Shown here in pieces: positions 51,401 to 56,227 of a stretch of 64,000 nucleotides of DNA. Both the position numbers and the translations under genes were made by a program. The DNA lies in contig CM055265.1 of assembly GCA_029237695.1 (NCBI GenBank), positions 69,661,903 through 69,725,902 of the forward strand. The letters run 5' to 3'. This DNA is from Conchocele bisecta. Taxonomy: Eukaryota > Mollusca > Bivalvia > Lucinida > Thyasiridae. Numbering within the stretch: position 1 is the first letter of the stretch; the number at the start of each line of letters is the position of its first letter. The notes under the pieces are model-generated. The model had not been told where the DNA came from and searched no databases. It worked only from the letters and a program-made list of their open reading frames with translations.

Positions 51401-54360
51401 CAATGTCTGATAAGCATTGTTTATGTTAATATCTGTCGGTACATATTCGGCCAATTCAAAGCTTGTTACCTAATCAATTTGATCACTAGCTTGAGGCTAG
51501 TCTCGGGCTGGTGATCAAATCATTGAAATGTATCTTTTACAGGTGTGTGGTAAAGGATTTGCCCAGAATGGTAACCTGAAAGACCACCTAAAGGTAGATT
51601 TGTTTACAATTTTTGACATATTTACGGAGCTCCAGATCATAAATTTTGTATCTAAAGAGTATTATACCCCAGATTTCAAATTCAATGCACATTTTACTTT
51701 TACAAATATATTTTTTGATTTTCTTCCTTATTAAATAGGGAACAAATGATAAAAAATAAAACAAATTAAAAAATTCACTTATTTCACACTGTTTGCTTTT
51801 TGCAGCTCAATTTAAGTAAATTTTTAACTTTATTACATATTTTCACTGCTCAATTTGAAAGTCCATGCGTATTTTCACATTGCTGGGAGTATTTTGTACT
51901 CTCACTTTTGATAATCAATCCATATTCTGCTAAAATAACTGCGTAAAATACGCCAATATGCAGCTTATCTGGAGCTCTGTATTTATAATACATGTAGTTA
52001 TTAACTTAGTTGTGCTCTTCATGTACATGTACTTATCTGGGACTTTACATGAGACTTGAAACCAAGGTCCCATCCCTGCATGACCGTAGCTGATTTAAAA
52101 CCCATTTACCTTTTGCTTTCATGTACCCATATATTTATGTGACTGTGACTGGAGAAATGGGGCTTATGGGTTTTGTGACCAGTGTAGATCCTGATCAGCC
52201 TGTGCATCCGCAGTCTTATCAGGATCTGCACTGTTCGCCATTCCATCAATACACACCTTTTGTGTTTCTAACAAACGATATAGAACGTTATCAGGTTACA
52301 GGAGTGTGTTATTTGATCAGGAGCTATACTAATGGCAAATGCCATAAGCCAAATTTTCCTTTGAACTTCAGTACTGTCGGACTAACAACAGGAGAGACGC
52401 CCATGGACTTTGCGTACCGTAATAACCCTAAATATTCGAACAACATTTGTTTTGGGGAAGCCACTATAAAATGGGGATTTCCCATAACGAGTGAAACCAT
52501 ACTAACCCTAAACATTGGGACTCTCTTTGTTGTGGGAAACCGGATGTTTATTCGAACACAATTTATTCTAGGAAACGCATATATGCGTTTCCTAGAATAA
52601 ATTGTGTCCGAATATTTATGGTTATTATGGTAAGCGAGCGTAGGCTGTATTTGTTATTTCCAAGTTTGCTAACATAGTGTTGATTCTCTCCCGTAGGTTC
52701 ATACCGGTGAGAAGCCACACGACTGTGATCTCTGTGACAAGTCGTTCTCCCGCAAAGTGCTGCTCAAGGAACACGTCAAGCACCACCATAAAGGTAAAGC
52801 ATCAAGGGAAGTAACTGTGAACCTTGTCTGATAAACATGATAGGAAAGACACTAGCCTGGTATTCCATATTTCATTCCCAGGTCCCACATCTATTTGATT
52901 GGTCCGTAGCAAGTCTCTGTCCAAAATTTATATCCCAGTAAACTCCCATGCCGAACTACTTTCCGTAACCGTCAGGTGCAGTTAAAATAATTCTTAATAA
53001 AACGGAAAATAAACACATTTTCTTGATGAATTTATTTCAAATGCTGGAATTATAAGGAATGAATGGCCTTTTTGTGGAATTTATCGGGGTATAAACTTAG
53101 AAAAGTCGCGGGAATACTGGACGAAGGCCTTTGCCTTCCGGCCTTCGTCCAGTATTCCCGCGACTTCCAAGTTTATACCCCGATAAATTCCACAAAAAAG
53201 GCCATTCATTCCTATAATTAATTTATTTTCATCTAAATTGCTTGGCCCTAAATGATACTCTTTTGTGTTGGTGGGCCGTTAAGCACCATTCCATTCCGTG
53301 AATTCCCAGGTAGCACCCTGAAGGACCTGACCGAGGCGGCCCTGGAGGAGATTGAGAGGCAGGAGGCCGAGATGGAGGGCCTGGAGGCGGCAGCCAACAC
53401 CCCGGGGGCCATTGTCCACGAGCTGGGCCAGCTGGCACAGACGCCCCAGACCTTCATCGTCAAGGAAACGGGCATCGTCGTCAAGGACGAGCAGGAGCTG
53501 CTGCAGCAGGAACAGGAACTGGAGATGCAGGAGATTACGGTAAGGTCGCAGGATCAAAGGTTAATATCTGTTTCAGGAAACCTGCCCAAATTTACGGCTT
53601 TATAAACAATTCAAAAACAATATTTTTTTCGGTAATATTAAATTATAGCAATATTTAAGAATGCGCCTCATTTCTTATGAAATCAGTGACCTTGTTTAAT
53701 AAATAATTCCAGCACAAAAATATTTACACAATTCCCTAACATTTGATTGGCCCGTAGCAAGTCTCTGTCCAAAATTTATATCCCAGTAAACTCCCACGCC
53801 GAACTACTTTCCGTAACCGTGAGGCGCAGTTAAAATAATTCTTAAGAAAACGGAAAATAAACACATTTTCTTGATGAATTTATTTCAAATGCTGGAATTA
53901 TAAGGAATGAATGGCCTTTTTGTGGAATTTATCGGGGATATAAACTTGGAAAAGTCGCGGGAATACTGGACGAGGCCTTAACAAAATTACAATTTTCGAA
54001 AAAAAATCCAAAAAAAAAATCTTTTTTTTTTTCTTTTTTTTCGAAAATTGTAATTTTTTATCGCTTCGTCCAGTATTCCCGCTACTTTTCCAAGTTTATA
54101 CCCCGATAAATTCCACAAAAAGGCCATTCATTCCTACAATATCATATTAAATCATCTCTCAAGATCCTCTATACATGTACATGTATATATATGACCTTCC
54201 CTTGTAGAGCACGCTGACGGAAAAAGAGTTGGAGGCAGCACACGTGTTAACGGTCGTACAGGACGGAGATCATATGGTGTACACGGTTGATGCTAATGAC
54301 AAGGCTGACCTTCACCTCAAGGTCACGGGTACTGGGGAACTGGAGGTACAGAACAGCTAG
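27299..54360 (+). CDS. C2H2 zinc-finger protein, 11 coding exons, probably a nuclear DNA-binding factor
   Basis: Coding exons: 27299-27434, 28084-28315, 30151-30467, 31901-32134, 38613-38909, 46002-46285, 48141-48227, 51543-51593, 52697-52793, 53310-53539 and 54208-54360. All are GT-AG with matching phases; together 2118 nt, or 705 residues plus TAG (676 if exon 7 is skipped). Finger cysteine starts, in all-exon numbering, are 133, 161, 285, 355, 384, 412, 443, 471, 499 and 556, each C-x2-C-x12-H-x3-H. TGEKP-type linkers follow fingers 5, 8 and 9. Fingers 1-2, finger 3, fingers 4-5 and fingers 6-10 form separate clusters joined by acidic linkers. The N-terminus is Gly/Val/Gln-rich; the C-terminus is Glu/Gln-rich and likely coiled. 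I do not recognise a named orthologue. DNA binding and transcriptional control are inferred from the family. An upstream 5' UTR exon is not identified. Confidence 0.93.
27937..28032. repeat. Perfect-looking hairpin in zinc-finger intron 1
   Basis: TAGTGGAATTGGTAATGAGC and its inverse GCTCATTACCAATTCCACTA, loop near ACCGGGACCCGGT. It ends about 50 bp before exon 2. Confidence 0.88.
28084..28315 (+). CDS. Zinc-finger gene exon 2
   Basis: The acceptor GCCTTACAG ends at 28083 and the donor GG|GTATGT follows 28315; it enters at phase 1 and leaves at phase 2. It encodes residues 46-122: [20 protein letters not shown], a Pro/Ala stretch, [18 protein letters not shown] and a Lys/Glu-rich basic-acidic tail ([18 protein letters not shown]) that could act as a nuclear localisation signal. 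It has no finger. Confidence 0.88.
28470..28640. mobile_element. Family Q fold-back, decayed
   Basis: GTGGAATAGAATTCCGCATT at the centre, TTTTGTAAATATTTTTCATG to the right. Confidence 0.55.
28651..28893. mobile_element. Family H repeat, in zinc-finger intron 2
   Basis: TGTAGATCCTGATCAGCCTG paired with CAGTCTGATCAGGATCTACA makes a near-perfect stem; the right end is CATTTCTCCAGTCACAGCTA. Confidence 0.85.
29019..29088 (+). pseudogene. Truncated copy of zinc-finger exon 3
   Basis: These 70 bases match the start of exon 3 (30151-30220) at roughly 57 positions by eye, including a preserved acceptor-like AACAG. They would encode [20 protein letters not shown] plus ISW, keeping both zinc cysteines but stopping before the histidines, where a fold-back element (29089-29212) begins. 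Similar intronic sequence precedes it (about 28928-29018) and recurs after the element (29213-29283), so a local duplication broken by insertions is likely. Confidence 0.75.
29089..29212. mobile_element. Family M palindrome cutting the exon 3 copy
   Basis: GCCCGGTTGCTCAAAACCTC to TTTTGAGCAACTGGGCCC, with centre CCTTAACAGTGTTAAGG. Confidence 0.85.
29283..29402. mobile_element. Family L palindrome, left arm
   Basis: GGGGCCCGTTTCACTAAACT, ACGACTAAAATGTTCGTAAG and GAGCATAGGCTGCATATGCA; the second arm is replaced by another repeat. Confidence 0.75.
29747..30093. mobile_element. Family M remnant with family I inserted (29781-29985)
   Basis: TTAAGGATTTAACCATCTGT and AGCTGACATAGGTTTT precede a family I copy (AGGGATTCAACTGGGGAAAA to AGCGGAATCCCTGGG); AAGGATTTAACCGCCTGTTA and GAGGTTTTGCGCAACTGGGC follow it. 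Confidence 0.7.
30151..30467 (+). CDS. Zinc-finger gene exon 3 (fingers 1 and 2)
   Basis: The acceptor CTAACACAG ends at 30150 and the donor GCAG|GTATGG follows 30467. The frame GGG TAC GGA CCG is set by the GG of exon 2. Finger 1 is [19 protein letters not shown] with the last His at 153; finger 2 is [17 protein letters not shown] with the last His at 181. A charged helix ([18 protein letters not shown]) follows, then an acidic tail. A partial copy of this exon lies 1.1 kb upstream. Confidence 0.92.
30488..30718. mobile_element. Family H repeat, inverted, 20 bp after the exon 3 donor
   Basis: Ends TGTGGCTGTGACTGGAGAAA and TTTCTCCAGTCACAGCCACA; the inner part is in the reverse order compared with 28651. 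Confidence 0.85.
31116..31805. mobile_element. 690 bp non-autonomous DNA transposon with TACAGTAGAACTTCGA ends
   Basis: TACAGTAGAACTTCGATCGC and GTTGTCGAAGTTCTACTGTA are terminal inverted repeats with TA at each edge. Subterminal TTCGAG repeats abound. Ends of this kind are known in pogo/Tigger-type elements. There is no transposase. Confidence 0.82.
31901..32134 (+). CDS. Zinc-finger gene exon 4 (finger 3)
   Basis: The acceptor ACCACACAG ends at 31900 and the donor TCAG|GTGAGT follows 32134. It begins [20 protein letters not shown], a strongly acidic region with tandem VGEE units (residues 250-259), then [19 protein letters not shown], a full C2H2 finger ending HLRVHSG. Confidence 0.92.
32178..32342. 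mobile_element. Short TGTCGCG element
   Basis: TGTCGCGACCGCTTGCGGAC folds against CTGTCCGCAAGCGGGCGGGA; it ends CGAAATGCGGGCCGCC, CCATCTAGTT. The same ends occur inside the family C regions at 18123 and 20620. Confidence 0.7.
32343..33425 (+). mobile_element. Pearl-like element 1 with about 168 bp tandem monomers (zinc-finger intron 4)
   Basis: The left flank is TATACCCTCCGCAACGAGTT and the right end GCGGGGCGTATTCCGTAAGC. Monomers start AACTTAACATCAGAGAAAT at 32409, 32575, 32743, 32911, 33080 and about 33224, each ending AAGGTCAAGGTCA. No protein is encoded. The architecture matches bivalve pearl/Helitron-like elements (inference). Confidence 0.8.
33701..35560 (+). mobile_element. Pearl-like element 2, same monomer, about 9 copies
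   Basis: The left flank ATACCCCCCGCAACGAGGTA, monomers from 33746 onward, and the right end GCGGGGGGTATTTCGTAAGC. It is interrupted by the fold-back at 35053-35292. Later monomers are increasingly diverged. Confidence 0.8.
35053..35292. mobile_element. Fold-back with CCGTATAACCTC ends inserted in the 170 bp array
   Basis: ACCGTATAACCTCGAATTAA to TTAATTTGAGGTTATACGGT, with homopolymer C and T interiors. Array sequence resumes on both sides. Confidence 0.85.
35668..35848. mobile_element. Family L palindrome, diverged
   Basis: GGGGGTCCGTTTCATTAAAC, then TGCGACTAAAATTTTCGCAA, and inverse AATGCAATGGGGCCCC at the right end. Confidence 0.75.
36378..36884. mobile_element. Element with TTAAAGGTACATGCCCAC ends
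   Basis: TTAAAGGTACATGCCCACAC at the left and CTGAGTGGGCATGCAGCTTTAA at the right; also paired GTAGGCACAA / TTTTGTGCCTAC. Confidence 0.8.
37037..37122. repeat. Perfect hairpin
   Basis: GCTGATATATTTTCGAGTTT against AAACTCGAAAATATATCAGC, loop ACATGT. Confidence 0.9.
37241..37621. mobile_element. Family K fold-back
   Basis: CAGGGCTCCAGATAAGGAAT to CAGCTTATCTGGAGC; the central stem is shortened to TCATTAGAATTCTAATGA. Confidence 0.85.
37622..38195. other. No gene seen
   Basis: Includes TATGTCGATATATATATTTT and CTTCGAGATAACGAGAATTA near 38085-38140, which look like the end of an element starting CTGATTCTCGATATCGCTTA at 36004; the link is tentative. Confidence 0.35.
38200..38275. mobile_element. 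Family B MITE right-end fragment
   Basis: TTCCTCAAAGAGCACTTAGC, TAGATAAGTACACTTA and GATGAAATTGGCTACTGCAG match the right arm. It lies just before the full copy that abuts exon 5. Confidence 0.6.
38303..38612. mobile_element. Family B MITE whose last bases are the exon 5 splice acceptor
   Basis: It runs from CAGTCGCCTATTTCACCAAC to GGTGAAATCGGCTACAG. The final AG is directly followed by exon 5. Other family members end at the same GGCTACAG, so the acceptor AG belongs to the element. Confidence 0.85.
38613..38909 (+). CDS. Zinc-finger gene exon 5 (fingers 4 and 5)
   Basis: The donor ATACAG|GTACGT follows 38909. The acceptor AG (38611-38612) is the last two bases of a MITE-like element that abuts the exon. 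It encodes [20 protein letters not shown] and an acidic linker, finger 4 ([19 protein letters not shown]) and finger 5 ([19 protein letters not shown]), ending ARIHTG. The phase-1 G joins exon 6 to make the canonical linker HTGEKPY. Confidence 0.92.
38940..39075 (-). mobile_element. tRNA-derived SINE, reverse orientation
   Basis: On the minus strand it reads GATGGGTTATTGTCTAGGGG then TTAGAAGACCAGACTTCC and GTGGGTTCTAACCTCGCC, the same A-box/B-box head as the 57025 copy, ending at GGGACATTAAACCC. It begins 31 bp after the exon 5 donor. Confidence 0.7.
39160..39600 (+). repeat. Diverged pearl-like monomers
   Basis: CACGTTAAGTTTTTGCGTTT, TTGTAACTTCTGTTTCCCTC and AAGGTCAAGGTCACTGACAA show the same layout in another sequence family. 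A further monomer lies at 39740-39900. Confidence 0.65.
39905..42612 (+). mobile_element. Pearl-like element 3 with about 16 monomers of 168 bp
   Basis: The left flank TATGCCCCCGCCACCGAATG pairs with ATTCGTGTGCCGACAGG at the right. Monomers carry ACCTTAACGCTGGGTAAATG, TTTCTGTTTCCTTGCTCGG and AGGGTCAAGGTCACAGACTT. Copies from about 41340 are nearly identical; those between 40040 and 41250 have many single-base indels. Confidence 0.82.
42613..42918. mobile_element. Right part of the TTAAAGGTACATGCCCAC element
   Basis: From TACTAATTTAATGCGTCACC to GAGTGGGTATGTACCTTTAA, parallel to 36590-36884; the left half is missing where the tandem-array element begins. A further right-end scrap is at about 29700-29745. 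Confidence 0.75.
42920..43318. mobile_element. Family P fold-back, second copy
   Basis: AATAGAGGATATTCATATTT, stem CATCGAGTGGTGTGAGATGT, body GTTCCATGGAAATTAGCAGT, end TACATCGAATAACTATG. Confidence 0.82.
43321..44135. mobile_element. Family C element
   Basis: It starts TTAGCCGGGTTTTGAAAAAG and ends ATGGCTTTGCCTCGTCTCTTG. The core has four units with ACTGTACCACCTAGGACCAC and CACTATCCAACATGTGACC. A short inserted tract at 43627-43671 (TGTTGATAGGCCGTTAAACA) breaks one unit. Confidence 0.75.
44136..45016. mobile_element. Family B MITE split by a family C element
   Basis: The stem half TTATACTGAATTTATTACAT to CACAGCCATTTTA (44136-44171) resumes as TTTTGGCTGTGATAATGTAA at 44861 and runs to GGTGAAATCAGCTACAG (45016). 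The gap is a complete family C element. Confidence 0.75.
44172..44860. mobile_element. Family C element nested in a family B MITE
   Basis: It starts TTAGCCAGGTTTTTTGAAAA and ends GTGGCTTTGCCTCGTTTCTTG. GGCGGGCGTTTGGCGGGCG microsatellite follows the head. It separates the two halves of the MITE. Confidence 0.8.
45017..45199. mobile_element. Family H repeat, left end missing
   Basis: Starts directly after a family B end with GTCAGCCTGTGCATCACCAC and ends CCGTTTCTCCAGTCTCAGCC. Confidence 0.8.
45260..45622. mobile_element. Family K fold-back with exact 6-bp target duplication
   Basis: CAGAGCTCCAGATAAGCTGC to CCTTATCTGGAGTTCTG, flanked on both sides by ACCTCA (45254-45259 and 45623-45628). Confidence 0.9.
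45726..45968. mobile_element. Family Z repeat (GAGCCGGCTCGTCACGAGCC)
   Basis: CTGTACAGTGGTATTGGCAA to ACTTAGGGGTGAAAGG, also found at 48819. It ends 33 bp before exon 6. Confidence 0.8.
46002..46285 (+). CDS. Zinc-finger gene exon 6 (fingers 6-8 and first half of 9)
   Basis: The acceptor TTGACAG ends at 46001 and the donor TGTCAG|GTTGGT follows 46285. Fingers are [19 protein letters not shown], then after the unusual long linker [27 protein letters not shown], then [19 protein letters not shown], and the opening of finger 9, ERPYKCQ. Finger 8 has Val where most fingers have Phe after the second Cys. It ends in phase 0 between the two zinc cysteines of finger 9, which lets different downstream exons complete that finger. 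Confidence 0.94.
46617..47560 (+). repeat. Pearl-like monomers (TCATAACTTCTCTATCCCTT), split by family K
   Basis: Three or four units with TCTCAATTCTGTCATAACTT, TTTCAATACATCATACTTGT and ATATGACCTTGACCTTTTGA. The last unit is broken at 47064-47460 by family K. Confidence 0.75.
47064..47460. mobile_element. Family K fold-back inserted in a tandem-repeat unit, 6-bp target duplication
   Basis: CAGGCTCCAGATAAGGAATT to GATTATCTGGAGCTCTG, flanked by CCCTTG (47058-47063 and 47461-47466). Neighbouring repeat units show the uninterrupted site. Confidence 0.92.
47822..48070. mobile_element. Family H repeat, full length, before exon 7
   Basis: Ends GTGTGGCTGTGACTGACTGG and CCAATTTCTCCAGTCACACT; the centre carries a TGTGCGCATGCACA palindrome. 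Confidence 0.85.
48141..48227 (+). CDS. Zinc-finger gene exon 7 (second half of finger 9, variant A; probable cassette or alternative exon)
   Basis: The acceptor GCACTTTCAG ends at 48140 and the donor AAGTCT|GTAAGT follows 48227; it is phase 0 on both sides, 87 nt. It encodes [20 protein letters not shown] plus the basic tail MRFKKKTKS. Joined to exon 6 (YKCQ) it completes a perfect C2H2 finger. If exon 8 follows it, exon 8's cysteine has no partner, so the two may be alternatives. Confidence 0.75.
48228..48818. other. Zinc-finger intron 7, unassigned part
   Basis: AT-rich with no recognised repeat. Checked for a further half-finger exon beginning VC.KGF; none found. Confidence 0.45.
48819..49064. 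mobile_element. Family Z repeat, second copy
   Basis: CCCCTTTCAACCCCACAGGC, then GATGAGCCGGCTCGTGACGA and TTTCTTAGGGGTGAAAGGGT; the outermost bases CCCTTTCA / TGAAAGGG are inverted. Confidence 0.82.
49218..49781. mobile_element. Family A fold-back element, full length, in zinc-finger intron 7
   Basis: Both inverted ends (TAGTCTGTTTCACGAAAGCT; GCTTTCGTGAAACAGACAGTA) and the central CCATAGACATCTTCACTCCG hairpin are present. Confidence 0.85.
49830..50130. repeat. Repeat shared with 33500-33660
   Basis: GTAAATGTAAATATAAACTA and ATAAGAAATAAACGGAACTT, then GATTCTTTGTGAAAGTTATT, match GTGAATGTAAATACAAAACC and ACGAAATAAACGGTACTCGA in intron 4. Confidence 0.6.
50620..50950. mobile_element. Family A fold-back element, shortened copy
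   Basis: The left end GTGTTTCACGAAACCTGCCC and the hairpin around CATAGACATCTTCACACAGA are present; the right terminal arm is missing. Confidence 0.75.
50951..51540. other. Zinc-finger intron 7, right part
   Basis: No repeat or exon recognised before exon 8, apart from GATCACTAGCTTGAGGCTAG / CTCGGGCTGGTGATC, a weak inverted pair 25 bp before the acceptor. Confidence 0.45.
51543..51593 (+). CDS. Zinc-finger gene exon 8 (second half of finger 9, variant B)
   Basis: The acceptor CTTTTACAG ends at 51542 and the donor AAG|GTAGAT follows 51593; 51 nt, phase 0 both sides. It encodes [17 protein letters not shown]. Joined to exon 6 upstream and exon 9 downstream it gives C-Q-V-C, twelve residues, then HLKVH and TGEKPH, a textbook finger and linker. 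This makes exon 8 the canonical choice. Confidence 0.88.
51625..51979. mobile_element. Family K2 fold-back, 31 bp after the exon 8 donor, 6-bp target duplication
   Basis: CGGAGCTCCAGATCATAAAT to CAGCTTATCTGGAGCTCTG, flanked by TATTTA (51619-51624 and 51980-51985). The interior is the reverse of the 26967 copy. Confidence 0.88.
52136..52350. mobile_element. Family H repeat, right end missing
   Basis: ATGTGACTGTGACTGGAGAA to GGAGCTATACTAATGGCAAA; the terminal CAGTCACAGCCAC is absent. Confidence 0.8.
52549..52608. repeat. Hairpin in zinc-finger intron 8
   Basis: CACAATTTATTCTAGGAAAC against GTTTCCTAGAATAAATTGTG, loop GCATATATGC; other fold-back pieces extend outward. Confidence 0.85.
52697..52793 (+). 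CDS. Zinc-finger gene exon 9 (finger 10)
   Basis: The acceptor CTCTCCCGTAG ends at 52696 and the donor AAAG|GTAAAG follows 52793. It encodes [20 protein letters not shown] then [12 protein letters not shown], the last C2H2 finger. The first His completes the finger begun in exon 8. Confidence 0.94.
52893..53228. mobile_element. Family J fold-back in zinc-finger intron 9
   Basis: TTTGATTGGTCCGTAGCAAG leads to GGAATGAATGGCCTTTTTGT, then a strong stem of TCGCGGGAATACTGGACGAA and its inverse. Confidence 0.85.
53310..53539 (+). CDS. Zinc-finger gene exon 10 (Glu/Gln-rich C-terminal region)
   Basis: The acceptor ATTCCCAG ends at 53309 and the donor TTACG|GTAAGG follows 53539. It encodes [20 protein letters not shown], Ala-rich and hydrophobic stretches ([20 protein letters not shown]) and a Gln/Glu run ([17 protein letters not shown]). 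Heptad-like spacing suggests one or two short coiled coils for dimerisation, which is inference. GC content is far above the flanking elements. Confidence 0.9.
53567..53695. mobile_element. Family A left-end fragment, 27 bp after the exon 10 donor
   Basis: It reads TGTTTCAGGAAACCTGCCCA, ACGGCTTTATAAACAATTC and AAGAATGCGCCTCATTTC, matching the first arm only. Confidence 0.7.
53736..54148. mobile_element. Family J fold-back with a family I core inserted in its loop
   Basis: The same TTTGATTGGCCCGTAGCAAG head as at 52893. The loop after ATACTGGACGAGGCC is replaced by 53979-54064 (AAATTACAATTTTCGAAAAA and inverse, ending TTTTTATCGC), then TTCGTCCAGTATTCCCGC returns. It ends 59 bp before exon 11. 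Confidence 0.85.
54208..54360 (+). CDS. Zinc-finger gene exon 11 and stop
   Basis: The acceptor CTTCCCTTGTAG ends at 54207. It encodes [40 protein letters not shown] and [10 protein letters not shown] followed by TAG at 54358-54360. Phase 0 fits exon 10. Decayed copies of its second half follow the stop. Confidence 0.88.
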   Translation, partial: STLTEKELEAAHVLTVVQDGDHMVYTVDANDKADLHLKVTGTGELEVQNS

Positions 54361-54512
54361 GGGACAACATGGCGTCCACAGTCGACGCGAATAGCGAGGT
54401 CAACCTTCATTTCAAGGTCATGGGTACCGGAGAACTGGAGGTACTAGGTGACAACATGGTGTAGACGGTCGGCACAAACACCAAGGTTGACCGTCAGCTG
54501 AAGGTCACGGGT
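54361..54512 (+). repeat. Two decayed tandem copies of the zinc-finger C-terminal coding segment
   Basis: About 80 bp units at 54366-54448 and 54454-54512 resemble coding bases 54271-54358: each has a start like ACATGGTGTA, a GGTCAACCTTCA-type centre, AAGGTCA(C/T)GGGTAC and, in the first, GGAACTGGAGGTAC. The first copy is out of frame with exon 11; the second has an in-unit stop. They lie in the presumed 3' UTR. Confidence 0.75.
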
Positions 54513-54674
54513 GTATCAGTGTTGTTATGATTGGCCAGTCCATTTTAAGATGTACCCAGCTCAGGAATGTGTATCACTCTGCGCCTATAAATGCTGCACG
54601 TCGAAAATTTCACCGGTTTCCTGACGAGATGCCTCTGCTCTACTTAAAGCTATCTCATAAACACATTTTTCGTC

Positions 54675-55248
54675 TACTGTCTATTTCACGAAAGCTGCCC
54701 AAATTTTACGGCCATATAGACAATTCAAAAACAATATTATTTTCAATAATATTAAATTAAAGGAAAATTTAAGAATGAGCCTTCTTTTTATTTCGTGAAA
54801 TTCGGTCAAATATTGATTTTATTGTGAAAAATTGATTTTGTTTATGGGAATTTAACATGGGGGGAAAAAGTGGTAAGAAAGTGTGGGAGGAGTCAAAAAA
54901 CAAAATTATTTGGAAATTGACTCCGAAACCTGACTAGATAGCTTGGATATGATATAACTAAGAAAACAAAAGTTAAATTTTAAAAATCGTTCCAGTATTT
55001 CTAAAATTAAAAACAAATTTCCCCATGTTAAATCCCCATAGACATCTTCACTCCGTGAAGATGTCTATGGGGATTTAACATGGGGAAAAAAAATTTTCAC
55101 AATAAAATCGATATTTGACAAATTTCACGAAATAAAAAGAAAGCTCATTCTTAATTTTTCCTTTAATTTAATATTATCAAAATAAATCTTGTTTTTGAAT
55201 TGTTTATATAGCCGTAAAATTTGGGCAGCTTTCGTGAAACAGACAGTA
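54675..55248. mobile_element. Family A fold-back element, full length
   Basis: Ends TACTGTCTATTTCACGAAAG and CTTTCGTGAAACAGACAGTA. The internal sequence is close to the 49218 copy, which suggests recent spread. Confidence 0.85.
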
Positions 55249-55496
55249 GTAACCGGCGCAAGAAATGATGAAAGTGTGTTTATGCAGTATCTTCTGTATG
55301 TAGCTGATTGGGAATTCATCGGGAATCCTGACCCGATTTTGACAAGAAACATTTTACGTCGTGCAGAGTCCAGCACCTGTGAATATATGACTAGCTGAAG
55401 AGGTTGAGCTTTATATGTTATCTGGTGTAGACCCAGATCTGCCTGTGCAATCATGTCCAGGATGGCAGTGTTCGCCAGTCGGCCAGTAGAACTACC

Positions 55497-55860
55497 GTCT
55501 GTTCCACGTTTTGCTACCGACGAACATTTGGCCATTAAACACATTAAATCTAAAAAATATTTAAAAGTAAGTACTTTTTCATCAATAACAAAAAAGTCAC
55601 CCTCCCCAAAAAAAATTATTTGATGGAAAATATTGATTTTATTGCAAAAAAACGATTTTCCTATGGGAATTTAACATGGGCCGTGGGGAGTCAATTTCCA
55701 AACCTCTAAAAACAAAAAGTTTTTGAAATAGATTCCGAAATCTGGCGAGATAGCTTGGAAATAACTAAGAAAACAAGTTAGATTTTGAAAATCAGTCCAC
55801 AAATAAAAGAAATATTTAAAAAATATCTATTTTTAGCTCCCATGTTAAATTCCTTCTGTT
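55497..55860. mobile_element. Diverged family A relative
   Basis: It starts GTCTGTTCCACGTTTTGCTA; further in, TTAACATGGG, TCCGAAATCTGGCGAGATAG and CCATGTTAAATTCC mirror the family A interior. A second copy of this subfamily is at 57770. Confidence 0.6.
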
Positions 55861-56227
55861 GTGGCGAGGACCTGACATCAGATCAGGATTATTCTGATTT
55901 CAGGGCTGAATATTATAGATTTTTTATTGTAAATATTCAGTTCTGATTTTGTGATTCCCCCCCCCCCCCCCCCCCCCCACCACCCCCCCCCCCCCCCCCC
56001 ACCTTTTGTACAGGTAATATATGGGGTGTCGTACTAAACCGATTGACTCGGCCTTGAGTTACCTTTAAGCTGTTTATAGGCCATTAAGCCCCAACAAACA
56101 AAACATGATTTGCTTATATTTCTAAAGCCTGTATATCGAGTCACTGCAATGAATGACGTAAGAGCCTGTGCTTATAAAACCTTTCTGAGCATGTTCTCCA
56201 AAGTCATGCCACAGGTGAAAACTGGCT

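Noticed and set aside
54527..54760. Frame MIGQSILRCTQLRNVYHSAP as a downstream gene
   Set aside because: More than a third of it lies in the family A element starting at 54675; no splice signals or homology.
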